DNA of 55,604 nucleotides from Actinoplanes nipponensis. Lineage in GTDB: Bacteria; Actinomycetota; Actinomycetes; Mycobacteriales; Micromonosporaceae. The stretch's first letter is position 1. Every line of letters starts with the position of its first letter. Position numbers and translations under genes: made by a program. Positions 41,863 through 49,739 of this stretch are shown piece after piece. Location: positions 1 through 55,604 of the forward strand of contig NZ_BOMQ01000055.1 of the NCBI RefSeq assembly GCF_016862275.1, written 5' to 3'. Below the pieces are notes generated by a model. That model made no database searches, was not told the DNA's origin, and saw only the letters and a list, made by a program, of their open reading frames with translations.

Positions 41863-42413
41863 CGCACGGCGTGCGGGGCCAGCACGGCCGCGCAGCGCAG
41901 GTTGCGGTAGCGCCCGCGGTAGTCCAGGCCGTACCCGACGATCAGGCCGGCCGGCACGTCGAAGCCCGGGTAGATCGGCACGCCGAGCTCCGGGGTGTCC
42001 GGCTTGCGCAGCAGCGCGGCCACCGCGATCGACGCGGGCCGGCGCTGCCGCAGGTTCGCGATCAGCCAGGACATGGTCAGGCCGGTCTGGATCACCGTCT
42101 CGACGATGATCACGTCGCGGTCCGCGATGTCCAGATCAAGATCCTTGAGCAGGCGTACGGAGCCCGAGGCGCGCTTGCTCGTCGTGTACGACCGGATCGC
42201 CATCCAGTCGATCTCCACCTGGCTGTCCAGGGCGCGGGCCAGGTCCACGGTGAACGTGGCCGCCCCGCCGAGCACGCCCACCAGCACGATGTCGCGGCCC
42301 GCGTAGTCCCGGCCGATCTCGGCGGCCAGCCCGGCCACCCGGGCCCGGATCTCGTCCTCGGTGAGCAGCACGGACTCCAGGTCACCCGCGACGTGGTCGG
42401 CGTCCACCGTCAT
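41859..42413 (-). CDS. Hypoxanthine phosphoribosyltransferase-like protein with altered PRPP loop
   Basis: The 184-residue protein has the type I phosphoribosyltransferase fold: LTEDEIRARVAGLAAEIGRD, DIVLVGVLGGAATFTVDLAR, EIDWMAIRSYTTSKRASGSV and GYGLDYRGRYRNLRC, all as in Hpt. The PRPP motif is VETVIQTGLT (104-113), whereas Hpt has VEDxxDTGxT: Thr106 and Gln109 replace two Asp. The usual LKG is LGG (48-50). The fold is clear but catalysis is in doubt. It heads a tight operon with HAD and PPOX genes. Alternatively it is a binding or regulatory paralogue of Hpt. Confidence 0.8.
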   Translation of the reverse strand: MTVDADHVAGDLESVLLTEDEIRARVAGLAAEIGRDYAGRDIVLVGVLGGAATFTVDLARALDSQVEIDWMAIRSYTTSKRASGSVRLLKDLDLDIADRDVIIVETVIQTGLTMSWLIANLRQRRPASIAVAALLRKPDTPELGVPIYPGFDVPAGLIVGYGLDYRGRYRNLRCAAVLAPHAVR

Positions 42414-42563
42414 CCCCCTGAGTTGTCGCCGTGCCCCGCAGCCCCCCGCGAGGTCACGCCGGAATCCTGACACGCGCGGGCGCGCGCGCCAACACACGTC
42501 CAGCCCCCGGGTGAGGCCGGCGATTCGCCCCCGTCCGCCCTGGCCAGGCGGCAGACTGCGGGC

Positions 42564-43343
42564 ATGCCGCGGCTCCCTTTCGCCCCGGTGGCGGCCGGCT
42601 ACGTCGCCGTCGTGGCGCTGCTCACAGTCGCCGGCCGGCTGGCGCCCCGGCACGCGGATCTGGCGGCGTTCGTGGCGCTGGCCGCGACCCTGCCGACCGG
42701 CCTGCTGTACCCGCTGCTGGCCCTGATCCCGGACCACCACGGCTGGTACGCCCTGCCCCTGCTCGCCGCCGGGAACGCGTTCGTGCTGCGGTCGCTGCGC
42801 CGGGCCGTGCCCCGCGATCCGGTCGCCCGCGGGGTGGAGGACCGGCTGCACCTGGCCCTGGTCTCGACCCGGCTGGCGGTCACGCCGATGATGCGGCCCG
42901 GGCGCCGGCGCGAACGCAGCCTGTTGCTGCGCGACGTGCCGATCGAGTTCCCGCGGCTGGTCGGCGTCTACCGCGACCTCTGGCACGACGCCGGCCTGCG
43001 GGTGCGCCAGCAACAGGAGCCGCTGGCGCTGCGGGCGTACGACCGGGAGGGTTACGAGTTCTCGCTGGAGGCCGGGCCCGGGGTGTTCGGCGACGCCATT
43101 CTGCGGGTGGCCGCGCCGCCCGGACGGCGGTGGGCCTTCGTGGCGGGACTGGCGACCGGGGCCGTGCCGTGCGTCACGGCGGCGTTGTCCGCGACGTACC
43201 CGGCTCTGCTGCTGACCGGCTGCGGCGCCCTGGTCGGCGGGCTCGCCTGCCTGGTCGTGCCCCGGACCCGGGCCTTCGGCCGCGGGTTGCTGACCGGCGG
43301 CGTGCCGGCGCTGGCCGTTCTCCTGGTATATGCGGCGGCGTGA
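42564..43343 (+). CDS. Uncharacterised membrane protein
   Basis: The 259-residue protein has two or three N-terminal hydrophobic segments (about 7-25, 32-55, 60-75), a charged central domain (VGVYRDLWHDAGLRVRQQQE) of about 120 residues, and two or three C-terminal segments from about 192. No domain is recognised. It is divergent from the PRTase-like operon across 150 bp and is not tightly linked to the next gene. Confidence 0.7.
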   Translation: MPRLPFAPVAAGYVAVVALLTVAGRLAPRHADLAAFVALAATLPTGLLYPLLALIPDHHGWYALPLLAAGNAFVLRSLRRAVPRDPVARGVEDRLHLALVSTRLAVTPMMRPGRRRERSLLLRDVPIEFPRLVGVYRDLWHDAGLRVRQQQEPLALRAYDREGYEFSLEAGPGVFGDAILRVAAPPGRRWAFVAGLATGAVPCVTAALSATYPALLLTGCGALVGGLACLVVPRTRAFGRGLLTGGVPALAVLLVYAAA

Positions 43344-43479
43344 CGGACTGTGGCCGGGTAGGCGCATTGCACCGCCGTTTGTCCAGATTCTCGGGCTGCT
43401 TTCGCTGCCCGTAATAAGACTGCTGTAATGTCCGCGCGTCCCACTATTCATGTATTCATCACCTCGGTGGAGTCGTGGC

Positions 43480-44442
43480 ATGGCACAACGGTTCACGCTG
43501 GACGAGATCCGGACCCGTACGTACAAGGACCGCGACGCCTGGTGGACCGTGTGGCTCGTCGACCCGCTGGCATCGCGGCTGGTCTGGCTGGTGGCCCCGC
43601 TGCGGTGGGTCACGCCGAACCTGCTGACCATGGGCGCGTTCCTGCTCGGCTTCGTGGCCGCCTACTGCTTCCTGCAGGGTGACTACCCGTGGCTGGTGGC
43701 CGGCGCCGTGGTCTTCCACGTCAGCTTCGTGCTCGACTGCATGGACGGCAAGATCGCCCGGCTGAAGGGCACGGGCTCGGTCTTCGGCGCCTGGCTCGAC
43801 TACGTCTTCGACCGGCTCCGCGTGGTGACCTGCGCGGTGGCCCTCATGGTCGGCCAGTACGAGCGCACCGACAGCATGGTCTACCTGTGGCTGGCCGGCC
43901 TGGTCATCTTCCTGGACATGTTCCGCTACCTGAACGCCCTGCAGATGGGCAAGGTCAAGGGGGACATGCGGCGCAACCTGGAGGCGGCGCGCGGCGAGGG
44001 CCCCGGCGGCCCGGTGGTCGTCGAGGAGACCAGCGCCGCGCAGCCGGTCGGCGTGGCCGACGGCGGGAGCGGGCAGCCGGTGGTCGACGTCTACGGCGAG
44101 TTCCGCGCCAAGCTGGGCCCGCTGGTCAAGGTCCGCAACTTCCTGGCCGGCCAGCGCATCCGGGCGCACCTGTTCAGCGGCATCGAGTTCCAGATGTTCG
44201 TCTTCATCCTGGGCCCGCTGACCGACCAGGTCGTCTTCTTCACCGTGCTGTCCGCGGTGCTGCTCGCCGCGTTCGAGCTGCTGCTGATCTACAAGCTCTA
44301 CAGCGCGACCAAGGTCTACGGCCGGGAGCTGGCGAAGATCGGCGCGTCCGAGGCGGAGGCCGAGGCGGCCGCCGTCGCGGCCGGCGTGGGCACGCAGGAC
44401 GACGAGGACGACGAGCTGGCCCCGCAGCGCATTTCGGCCTGA
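43480..44442 (+). CDS. CDP-alcohol phosphatidyltransferase family membrane enzyme
   Basis: The 320-residue protein carries the full family signature: Asp86, DG at 89-90, AR at 93-94, Gly103, Asp107 and Asp111, in the spacing DGx2ARx8Gx3Dx3D. About six membrane segments follow or precede. Residues 165-225 form a soluble insert (GEGPGGPVVVEETSAAQPVG) unusual for small CDP-AP enzymes, and the C-terminus is acidic (QDDEDDELAP). It uses a CDP-activated substrate to make a phospholipid or inositol-type product. GGTGGAG precedes the ATG. Confidence 0.9.
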   Translation: MAQRFTLDEIRTRTYKDRDAWWTVWLVDPLASRLVWLVAPLRWVTPNLLTMGAFLLGFVAAYCFLQGDYPWLVAGAVVFHVSFVLDCMDGKIARLKGTGSVFGAWLDYVFDRLRVVTCAVALMVGQYERTDSMVYLWLAGLVIFLDMFRYLNALQMGKVKGDMRRNLEAARGEGPGGPVVVEETSAAQPVGVADGGSGQPVVDVYGEFRAKLGPLVKVRNFLAGQRIRAHLFSGIEFQMFVFILGPLTDQVVFFTVLSAVLLAAFELLLIYKLYSATKVYGRELAKIGASEAEAEAAAVAAGVGTQDDEDDELAPQRISA

Positions 44443-44547
44443 GGCCCGGGCGGGTCGCCGCGGCCGGCCGGCCGGCGTGGCAAGCTGACCGGCCATGAGC
44501 GTATCCGCGGTGACCGCCGGGCCCCCGGCAACCAGGACGGCGGCCGC

Positions 44548-45261
44548 GTGAGCGCCCGGTTCGAGGAGCTGGCCTGGCGCGAGACGCCGATCGGCGAGAT
44601 CAGCCTGCGCCGCCGGCGCGATCCGCGGCTCGGGGTCGACGTGTACGAGGTCAAGATCAACGACGAGTACCTGATGTCGAGCCTGTTCACCGTGGCCGAG
44701 ATCGAGCTGGCCCGGCTGGGGCTGGCGGCGCTGCCGGCGGACGCCCGCCCCGACGTGGTGGTCGGCGGGCTCGGCCTCGGGTACACCGCGCGCGCCGTGC
44801 TCGCCGATCCGCGGGTGGCCTCGCTGCTGGTGGTGGACGCGGTCGCCGAGGTCATCTCCTGGCACGAGCGGGGGCTGCTGCCCGAGGCGGCGGCGCTGGT
44901 CAGCGATCCGCGCAGCCGGCTGGTGGAGGGCGACTTCTTCGCGATGGCGGCCGGACCGGAGGGCTTCGACCCGGCCGCGCCGGGCCGGCGCTTCGACGCG
45001 ATCCTGCTCGACGTCGACCACAGCCCGCGGCACGTGCTCGCCCCGGCCAACGCGGCGCTCTACACCGCCGACGGGATGCGCCGGCTGCGCGCGCACCTGC
45101 GGCCCGGCGGCGTCTTCGCGCTGTGGTCCGATGACCCGCCGGACGCGGACTTCGCGGCAGTGCTGGCCGAGGTCTTCACCGCGTCGACCGCCCACGTGGT
45201 GTCGTTCGCCAACCCACTGACCGGCGGAGAGTCGGCCAACACTGTATATGTAGCTACATAA
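44548..45261 (+). CDS. Spermidine-synthase-like methyltransferase-fold protein
   Basis: The GTG gives 237 residues. VVVGGLGLGYTARAVLADP is the motif I region, VVDAVAEVISWHERGLLP the acidic loop, and FDAILLDVDHSPRHVL and LRPGGVFALWSDD motifs later. The fold is that of SpeE-like aminopropyltransferases, but the key polyamine-binding Asp/Tyr pattern is not clear, so the real substrate is open. The next gene starts 18 bp later. Confidence 0.8.
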   Translation: MSARFEELAWRETPIGEISLRRRRDPRLGVDVYEVKINDEYLMSSLFTVAEIELARLGLAALPADARPDVVVGGLGLGYTARAVLADPRVASLLVVDAVAEVISWHERGLLPEAAALVSDPRSRLVEGDFFAMAAGPEGFDPAAPGRRFDAILLDVDHSPRHVLAPANAALYTADGMRRLRAHLRPGGVFALWSDDPPDADFAAVLAEVFTASTAHVVSFANPLTGGESANTVYVAT

Positions 45262-45279
45262 GCGGGCATACTGGCGCTC

Positions 45280-45825
45280 GTGGACGACCACCCTCTCGAA
45301 CCCGGCGAGGACGCCACGACGTTCTTCCAGCCCCGCGCGGAGGTCTTCGTGACCATGCTGTGGGTGTGCGCGGCCGTCTGGTTCCTGTGCCGGGTGCTGT
45401 CGCTGCTGGTGCAGCTGCTGCTGGGCGACCGGCCGACGATCGGCGAGCTGGTCCGGGTCGCGGAGAGCCTGCTGATCGTGCCGGTCGTGGTCGCCGCCCT
45501 GGTGCTGCTGGTCGCCTGGAACCGGCTCGGCTGGATGAAGAGCTCCGTGCACGGCCTGGAGTTCGCGGCGACCGGGCGGCGCGGCGTGCGCCTGCCCTGG
45601 GCGTCGATCGCCGCGGTCGGGCTGCGGCGCTGGGGGCCGTTCACCGAGCTGGTGGTGACGCCCACCGACATGGCCGAGGTGAGCGAGCTGCCGGGCCCGG
45701 GCCGGCGCCCGCGGGTGCTGCGCCGCGAGTCCGGCTCGGCGTTCCTGATCGACGTCGGCATGATGTCACCCGGGCCCGAGACGCTGCTCGCCGAGCTGCA
45801 CCGGCGCATTCCGTCCCGGGTCTGA
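45280..45825 (+). CDS. PH-domain-like membrane protein
   Basis: A GTG start gives 181 residues with two membrane helices (about 22-45 and 60-80), then a soluble domain HGLEFAATGRRGVRLPWASI and GPFTELVVTPTDMAEV, which is the bacterial PH-like pattern. A short Arg-rich segment and a helix end the protein. Function unknown. It is close behind the spermidine-synthase-like gene, so an operon is likely. Confidence 0.75.
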   Translation: MDDHPLEPGEDATTFFQPRAEVFVTMLWVCAAVWFLCRVLSLLVQLLLGDRPTIGELVRVAESLLIVPVVVAALVLLVAWNRLGWMKSSVHGLEFAATGRRGVRLPWASIAAVGLRRWGPFTELVVTPTDMAEVSELPGPGRRPRVLRRESGSAFLIDVGMMSPGPETLLAELHRRIPSRV

Positions 45826-45862
45826 CCCTCGCGATCCTTGACGCCGCCCCGGCCCGGTCCTA

Positions 45863-45900
45863 TGTTTAACCTATCCGTTAATTAACGAGGGTGTTAAACA
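45863..45900. promoter_or_regulatory. Nested dyad, candidate ArsR operator
   Basis: An outer pair TGTTTAAC (45863-45870) and GTTAAACA (45893-45900) and an inner CGTTAATTAACG (45876-45887) share the same centre at 45881.5. It overlaps the likely promoter 2 bp before the ArsR start, so autorepression is expected. Confidence 0.8.
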
Positions 45901-45902
45901 GC

Positions 45903-46238
45903 ATGACCGACCGGCTCAGCGTGATCTTCGCGGCCCTGGCCGACCCGACCCGCCGGGCGATCCTGGCCCGGCTGGCCGAGGGCGACGCCACCGTCTCGGA
46001 GCTGGCCGAGCCGTTCTCGATCAGCCTGCCGGCCGTCTCCCGGCACCTGAAGGTGCTGGAGCAGGCCGGCCTGATCACCCGCAGCCGGTCCGCCCAGTGG
46101 CGCTCCAGCAGCCTGCAGGCCGAGCCGCTGCGCGAGGCCACCGCCTGGATGGAGCGCTACCGGCGGTTCTGGGACGACAACTTCACGCGGCTGGACGCGC
46201 ACCTGCGCCACATCCAAGAACAGGAGAAACAGCAATGA
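45903..46238 (+). CDS. ArsR-family transcriptional regulator
   Basis: From ATG 45903 the protein has 111 residues; an in-frame GTG at 45891 lies inside the operator dyad and is less likely. LADPTRRAILARLAEG and TVSELAEPFSISLPAVSRHL form the ArsR helix-turn-helix, and VLEQAGLITRSRSAQWR the wing. There is no CxC metal-binding motif, so it is not a simple metal sensor. It overlaps the SRPBCC gene by 4 bp, the common ArsR-AHSA1 pairing. Confidence 0.93.
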   Translation: MTDRLSVIFAALADPTRRAILARLAEGDATVSELAEPFSISLPAVSRHLKVLEQAGLITRSRSAQWRSSSLQAEPLREATAWMERYRRFWDDNFTRLDAHLRHIQEQEKQQ

Positions 46239-46693
46239 GCGACAGCGACGCCACCACCGAGCTGGTCATCACCCGGATCTTCGACGCCCCCCGCGAGCTG
46301 GTCTACCGCGCCTTCACCGATCCCGACCAGATCTCCGCCTGGTTCGGCCCGGTCGGCTGGTCGGTGCCCCGCGACAGCGTCGAGGTCGAGGCCAAGGTGG
46401 GCGGCCACCAGCGCTTCACCATGGTCAACGACGCCGACCCGGCGCAGACCTCGCCGGTCGAGACCACCTTCGTCGAGGTGGTCGAGAACGAGCTGCTGGT
46501 CGGCGAGGAGGACGTCTCCGCGCTGCCCGACTTCGCGGGCGACGTCATGCGGATGCGCCTGGAGTTCCACGACGAGCCCGGCGGGCGGACCCGGCTGGTG
46601 CTCACCCAGGGCCCGTTCAGCCGGGAGGTCGTCGAGCAGGCCCGGGCCGGCTGGGGCAGCTCGTTCACCAAGCTCGACAAGACCCTGGGCTAA
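46235..46693 (+). CDS. SRPBCC (AHSA1-like) domain protein
   Basis: The 152-residue protein reads ELVITRIFDAPRELVYRAFT, WFGPVGWSVPRDSVEVEAKVGG and later GRTRLVLTQGPFS, the AHSA1-like START fold that binds a hydrophobic ligand. The ATG overlaps the ArsR stop (ATGA), so coupling is expected. It ends 4 bp into the convergent DUF2071 gene. Ligand and role unknown. Confidence 0.93.
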   Translation: MSDSDATTELVITRIFDAPRELVYRAFTDPDQISAWFGPVGWSVPRDSVEVEAKVGGHQRFTMVNDADPAQTSPVETTFVEVVENELLVGEEDVSALPDFAGDVMRMRLEFHDEPGGRTRLVLTQGPFSREVVEQARAGWGSSFTKLDKTLG

Positions 46694-47436
46694 TCGCCGG
46701 CGGCCTCGAGGGTGTCCGGTGCGCCGAAGGTGACCGGGACGCCGGGGGAGTAGAGCACGCTCGCCGGCGGCCCGGCCGGCGTGGGCAGGCCGGCCGCGGT
46801 GATCAGCTCGTCGTCCAGCCCGAGCAGCTCGGCGCGGCGCAGCGGCCAGCGCGGGTGCTCGTTGGGCAGGTGCAGGCTGCGGCCCCAGGCGCGGGTGTGC
46901 AGGCCCCAGCGGGCGGTCACGAAGTGTTCGACCGGAGACGGCTGCTCGACCGGGGCGCCCACCCGTACCGTCAGCTCGCTGGCCGCCCCGCGCGGCCCGG
47001 GCCAGCGCCGCCTGCTGGTGTAGCGCAGCACGTCGCCGTCCTTCTCCAGCCGCATCCGGGCCCACTTGTAGGGCAGCCGCAGCAGCGCCTGCGCGGTCAG
47101 CACCGGCACCAGCCGCTCGGCGTCCAGCGAGAGGAAGACCACGGCCCGCCGCCCGCGCGCGTCCACGCTGTAGAGGCGCACGTTGGTCTCGCAGAACGTG
47201 CCCAGGTACGGAATTCCCGGCCCGCGCAGCGCGCCCAGCCGCACCATCCGGAAGCCGATCAACCCGACGTAGGTCACGCCGTCGAGGGTGTCGGGGACGG
47301 TGCCCCGCGGCAGGAACGGCGCGACCGTCTCCGGCGGCACGGCCCAGTGCAGGAACGTCAGGTCGTGCCAGCTCTGCACCAGCAACGGCCGGCGCACCGG
47401 GCGCAGCGTCTCCGGGGTCACGTCCTCGATCCGCAC
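46690..47436 (-). CDS. DUF2071 family protein
   Basis: From the GTG at 47436 the protein has 248 residues. PLLVQSWHDLTFLHWAVPPE, VTYVGLIGFRM, FCETNVRLYSVDARGRRAVV and GLHTRAWGRSLHLPNEHPRW are the DUF2071 blocks (acetoacetate-decarboxylase-like fold). Function unknown. A much longer open frame upstream runs through non-coding sequence and is not used. It is convergent with SRPBCC with a 4-bp overlap. Confidence 0.9.
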   Translation of the reverse strand: MRIEDVTPETLRPVRRPLLVQSWHDLTFLHWAVPPETVAPFLPRGTVPDTLDGVTYVGLIGFRMVRLGALRGPGIPYLGTFCETNVRLYSVDARGRRAVVFLSLDAERLVPVLTAQALLRLPYKWARMRLEKDGDVLRYTSRRRWPGPRGAASELTVRVGAPVEQPSPVEHFVTARWGLHTRAWGRSLHLPNEHPRWPLRRAELLGLDDELITAAGLPTPAGPPASVLYSPGVPVTFGAPDTLEAAGD

Positions 47437-47501
47437 GTGACCATCATGCCCGCGCCGGGCGCGGCGCCGGTGTGAGTTCCGTCGCCGCGCCCCGCGGCGG
47501 G

Positions 47502-48062
47502 TCACCGGGTGAAGCGGGCCAGGATGCCCTTCTTGACCTGGCTGGGCCGCTGCTGCTCGCCGGCGAACGCGCTCAGCACGATGAGGGCGCCGGTCAGCGC
47601 CGGCACCACCCACTGCAGCGTGGAGAGCTTCTTCTGCGCCCGCACCACGTCGATCGGGGTGTCCACAGTCGACTCGGTGCCGGACGCGGCGGGCACCGCG
47701 GTGTCCTGGGCGACCTTGCGGCCGAGCAGGCGGCTGTAGCCGGTGACGCCGAGCGCGGCCACCGTCAGCCCCGTCTTCGCCAGCGACATGGTGCCCACGC
47801 CCTGCTGGGCGACCAGCCGGGACCGGTTGCCGACCAGCTCGCCGACGCTGCCGGCCAGGTGCGCGCCGATCGCCGCCGCGTTGACCGGCGTCCACTTGTT
47901 CCAGCCGGTGTTGGCCACCCGGCCGGTGCTCTGCGGGTCGGCCGTCTCGGCCGCGGCCGGGTTGAGCGCCACCGCGTTGGCCAGGGTGCCGCCGAACCAG
48001 GCGGCGAGCCCGACGTCGTGCAGGGAACGGGAAAGTGTGTCCTGTGCCAAGGGGTCCTCCAT
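47502..48062 (-). CDS. Conserved membrane protein, unrecognised
   Basis: The 186-residue protein starts MEDPLAQDTLSRSLHDVG with a Gly-rich helix (AAWFGGTLANAVAL), then GWNKWTPVNAAAIGAHLAGS and SLAKTGLTVAALGVTGYSRL, and ends with a hydrophobic helix (LQWVVPALTGALIVLSAF) and a basic tail. It looks like a small membrane-associated protein of unknown role, with three or four hydrophobic segments. No motif allows a function call. Confidence 0.75.
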   Translation of the reverse strand: MEDPLAQDTLSRSLHDVGLAAWFGGTLANAVALNPAAAETADPQSTGRVANTGWNKWTPVNAAAIGAHLAGSVGELVGNRSRLVAQQGVGTMSLAKTGLTVAALGVTGYSRLLGRKVAQDTAVPAASGTESTVDTPIDVVRAQKKLSTLQWVVPALTGALIVLSAFAGEQQRPSQVKKGILARFTR

Positions 48063-48204
48063 AGTTCGTGCAGGATGGGGTACCTGGTCCGGCTACCCCG
48101 GGCGGGGCGCTCTACGCGTGTGGCGTCCCACAGCGCTGATCCGGCGGCGGGCACCGCCCGTATCGTGGGTGTGTCCGGTCACGCCAGCCCCTCGGAGGAC
48201 CCGC

Positions 48205-48945
48205 ATGCCGGTGCCGCGCCGCACCCGTTCCGCCGTCCTGGCCCCCGTGCTGGCCGCGCTGATCGCCCTCGGCTGCGTCTCCGCGCCCGACGACGACGCC
48301 GGGGCGGGCGGTGAGCAGCGGCGGGCGCCCGCCGCGGCCCGTACCACCGCGGCCGGCGAGGACCCGGACGGCACGGACACCCCGGAGGAGTTCGAGGCCG
48401 ACATCGGCGACGCCGCGCGGGTGGCCGAGGACTACTGGAAGAACGAGTTCCGCAAGTCCGGGCTGCAGTTCCGGCCGGTCGCGCGGCTGATCCCGTACGA
48501 GCGGGAGGGCGAGGTCGACTGCGGCGGGCAGGGGCTCGGTCTCAACAACGCCGCGTACTGCTCGGCCGGCGACTTCATCGCCTACGACGTGAACTGGGCG
48601 TTCGCCGCCTTCCGGCAGATCGGCGACGCGTTCATCTTCTACCTGCTGGGCCACGAGTACGCGCACGCGATCCAGCTGCGGCTGCGCATCCAGAAGAAGT
48701 TCACCATCGAGCAGGAGCTGCAGGCGGACTGCATGGCCGGGGCGTACATCGGCGACACCGAGCGCAAGGGCACCCTCAAGCTCGACGACGGCGACCTCGA
48801 GGAGCTGGCCCGGGGCCTGGAAGCCGTGGGCGACGACCCGGGGCAGCCCTGGTTCGCCGAGGGCGCGCACGGCTCCGCCAAGCAGCGGACCAGGTCCTTC
48901 AGCAACGGCTACCGGCGCTCGCTGGCGCCCTGCGACGTGTCGTAG
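48205..48945 (+). CDS. Lipoprotein neutral zinc metallopeptidase-like protein
   Basis: The 246-residue protein has a lipoprotein signal (VLAPVLAALIALGC, Cys24 after ALG). HEYAH at 150-154 is the HExxH zinc site, in FYLLGHEYAHAIQLRLR, and EQELQADCMAGAYIG supplies the third ligand region, as in the YpfJ/neutral zinc metallopeptidase family. CGGQGLGLNNAAYC precedes it. GGAGG lies 8-12 bp before the ATG. Substrate unknown; it acts outside the membrane. Confidence 0.9.
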   Translation: MPVPRRTRSAVLAPVLAALIALGCVSAPDDDAGAGGEQRRAPAAARTTAAGEDPDGTDTPEEFEADIGDAARVAEDYWKNEFRKSGLQFRPVARLIPYEREGEVDCGGQGLGLNNAAYCSAGDFIAYDVNWAFAAFRQIGDAFIFYLLGHEYAHAIQLRLRIQKKFTIEQELQADCMAGAYIGDTERKGTLKLDDGDLEELARGLEAVGDDPGQPWFAEGAHGSAKQRTRSFSNGYRRSLAPCDVS

Positions 48946-49023
48946 CAGTCACACCGGCCCGCGCCGGGCCACCCGGCCGGGGACAATGGGCGGACACGAA
49001 GCGATCGGCTCGGGAGGCCTGCC

Positions 49024-49695
49024 CTGACACCCACACCACCGGCTGCGGTGCTCTTCGACATGGACGGCACGCTGGTCGACAGCGAGAAGGTCTGGGACAT
49101 CGCCCTGCACGAGCTGGCGGCCCACGCCGGCGGCAAGCTCTCCGAGGGGGCGCGCCTGGCGATGATCGGCAGCAGCATGGCCAGCTCCATGCGGATCCTG
49201 CGCGAGGACCTGGCCCAGCCCGACCGCGACGAGGCCGCCGACGTGGCCTGGCTGACGCGCCGGGTCGAGGAGCTGTTCGCCGAGGGGCTGGTCTGGCGGC
49301 CGGGGGCGCTGGAGCTGCTGCGCGCGGTCCGCGCGGCCGGCCTGCCGACGGCACTGGTCACCTCGACCGGGCGCCGCCTGGTCGAGGTCGCGCTGGACAC
49401 GCTGGGCCGCGACAACTTCGACGTCGTGGTCTGCGGCGACGAGGTGTCGGCGCCCAAGCCGGACCCGGCCCCCTACCGCACGGCCGCCGACCTGCTGGGC
49501 GTGCCGATCGAGGCGTGCGTGGCCATCGAGGACTCGCCGACTGGGATGAAGAGCGCGGTCGCGTCGGGGGCGGCGGTGCTGGCCGTGCCGGCCGAGCTGG
49601 AGCTGCCGCCGACCGACGGGGTGCACCTGCGGGAGTCCCTGGAGGGCGTGGACCCGGGATTCCTGGCGGCCGTGCTGGCCTCCGCGACGGCCTGA
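49024..49695 (+). CDS. HAD-superfamily phosphatase (beta-phosphoglucomutase-like)
   Basis: The protein begins around AAVLFDMDGTLVDSEKVW, with motif I DMDGT; LVTSTGRRLVEVAL is motif II, SAPKPDPAPY motif III and AIEDSPTGMKSAVASGAAVL motif IV, as in HAD-IA phosphatases or beta-PGM-like enzymes. GGGAGG at 49012-49017 is 6 nt before a CTG at 49024, which gives 223 residues with the usual few residues before DMDGT. The GTG at 49048 would start inside this region 30 nt away and gives a shorter N-terminus. So a CTG start is proposed. Substrate unknown. Confidence 0.85.
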   Translation: MTPTPPAAVLFDMDGTLVDSEKVWDIALHELAAHAGGKLSEGARLAMIGSSMASSMRILREDLAQPDRDEAADVAWLTRRVEELFAEGLVWRPGALELLRAVRAAGLPTALVTSTGRRLVEVALDTLGRDNFDVVVCGDEVSAPKPDPAPYRTAADLLGVPIEACVAIEDSPTGMKSAVASGAAVLAVPAELELPPTDGVHLRESLEGVDPGFLAAVLASATA

Positions 49696-49733
49696 GCCCC
49701 GGCCCGAACCCGTGGGGGCGTCCGGGCCGGGGC
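49696..49733. terminator. Terminator between convergent genes
   Basis: GCCCCGGCCCG (49696-49706) pairs perfectly with CGGGCCGGGGC (49723-49733), 16-nt loop, directly after the HAD stop and before the ABC permease stop. Confidence 0.85.
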
Positions 49734-49739
49734 GCCGGG

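Noticed and set aside
45891..45902. GTG start for the ArsR gene
   Set aside because: It lies inside the operator dyad, and the conserved ArsR sequence starts after ATG 45903.
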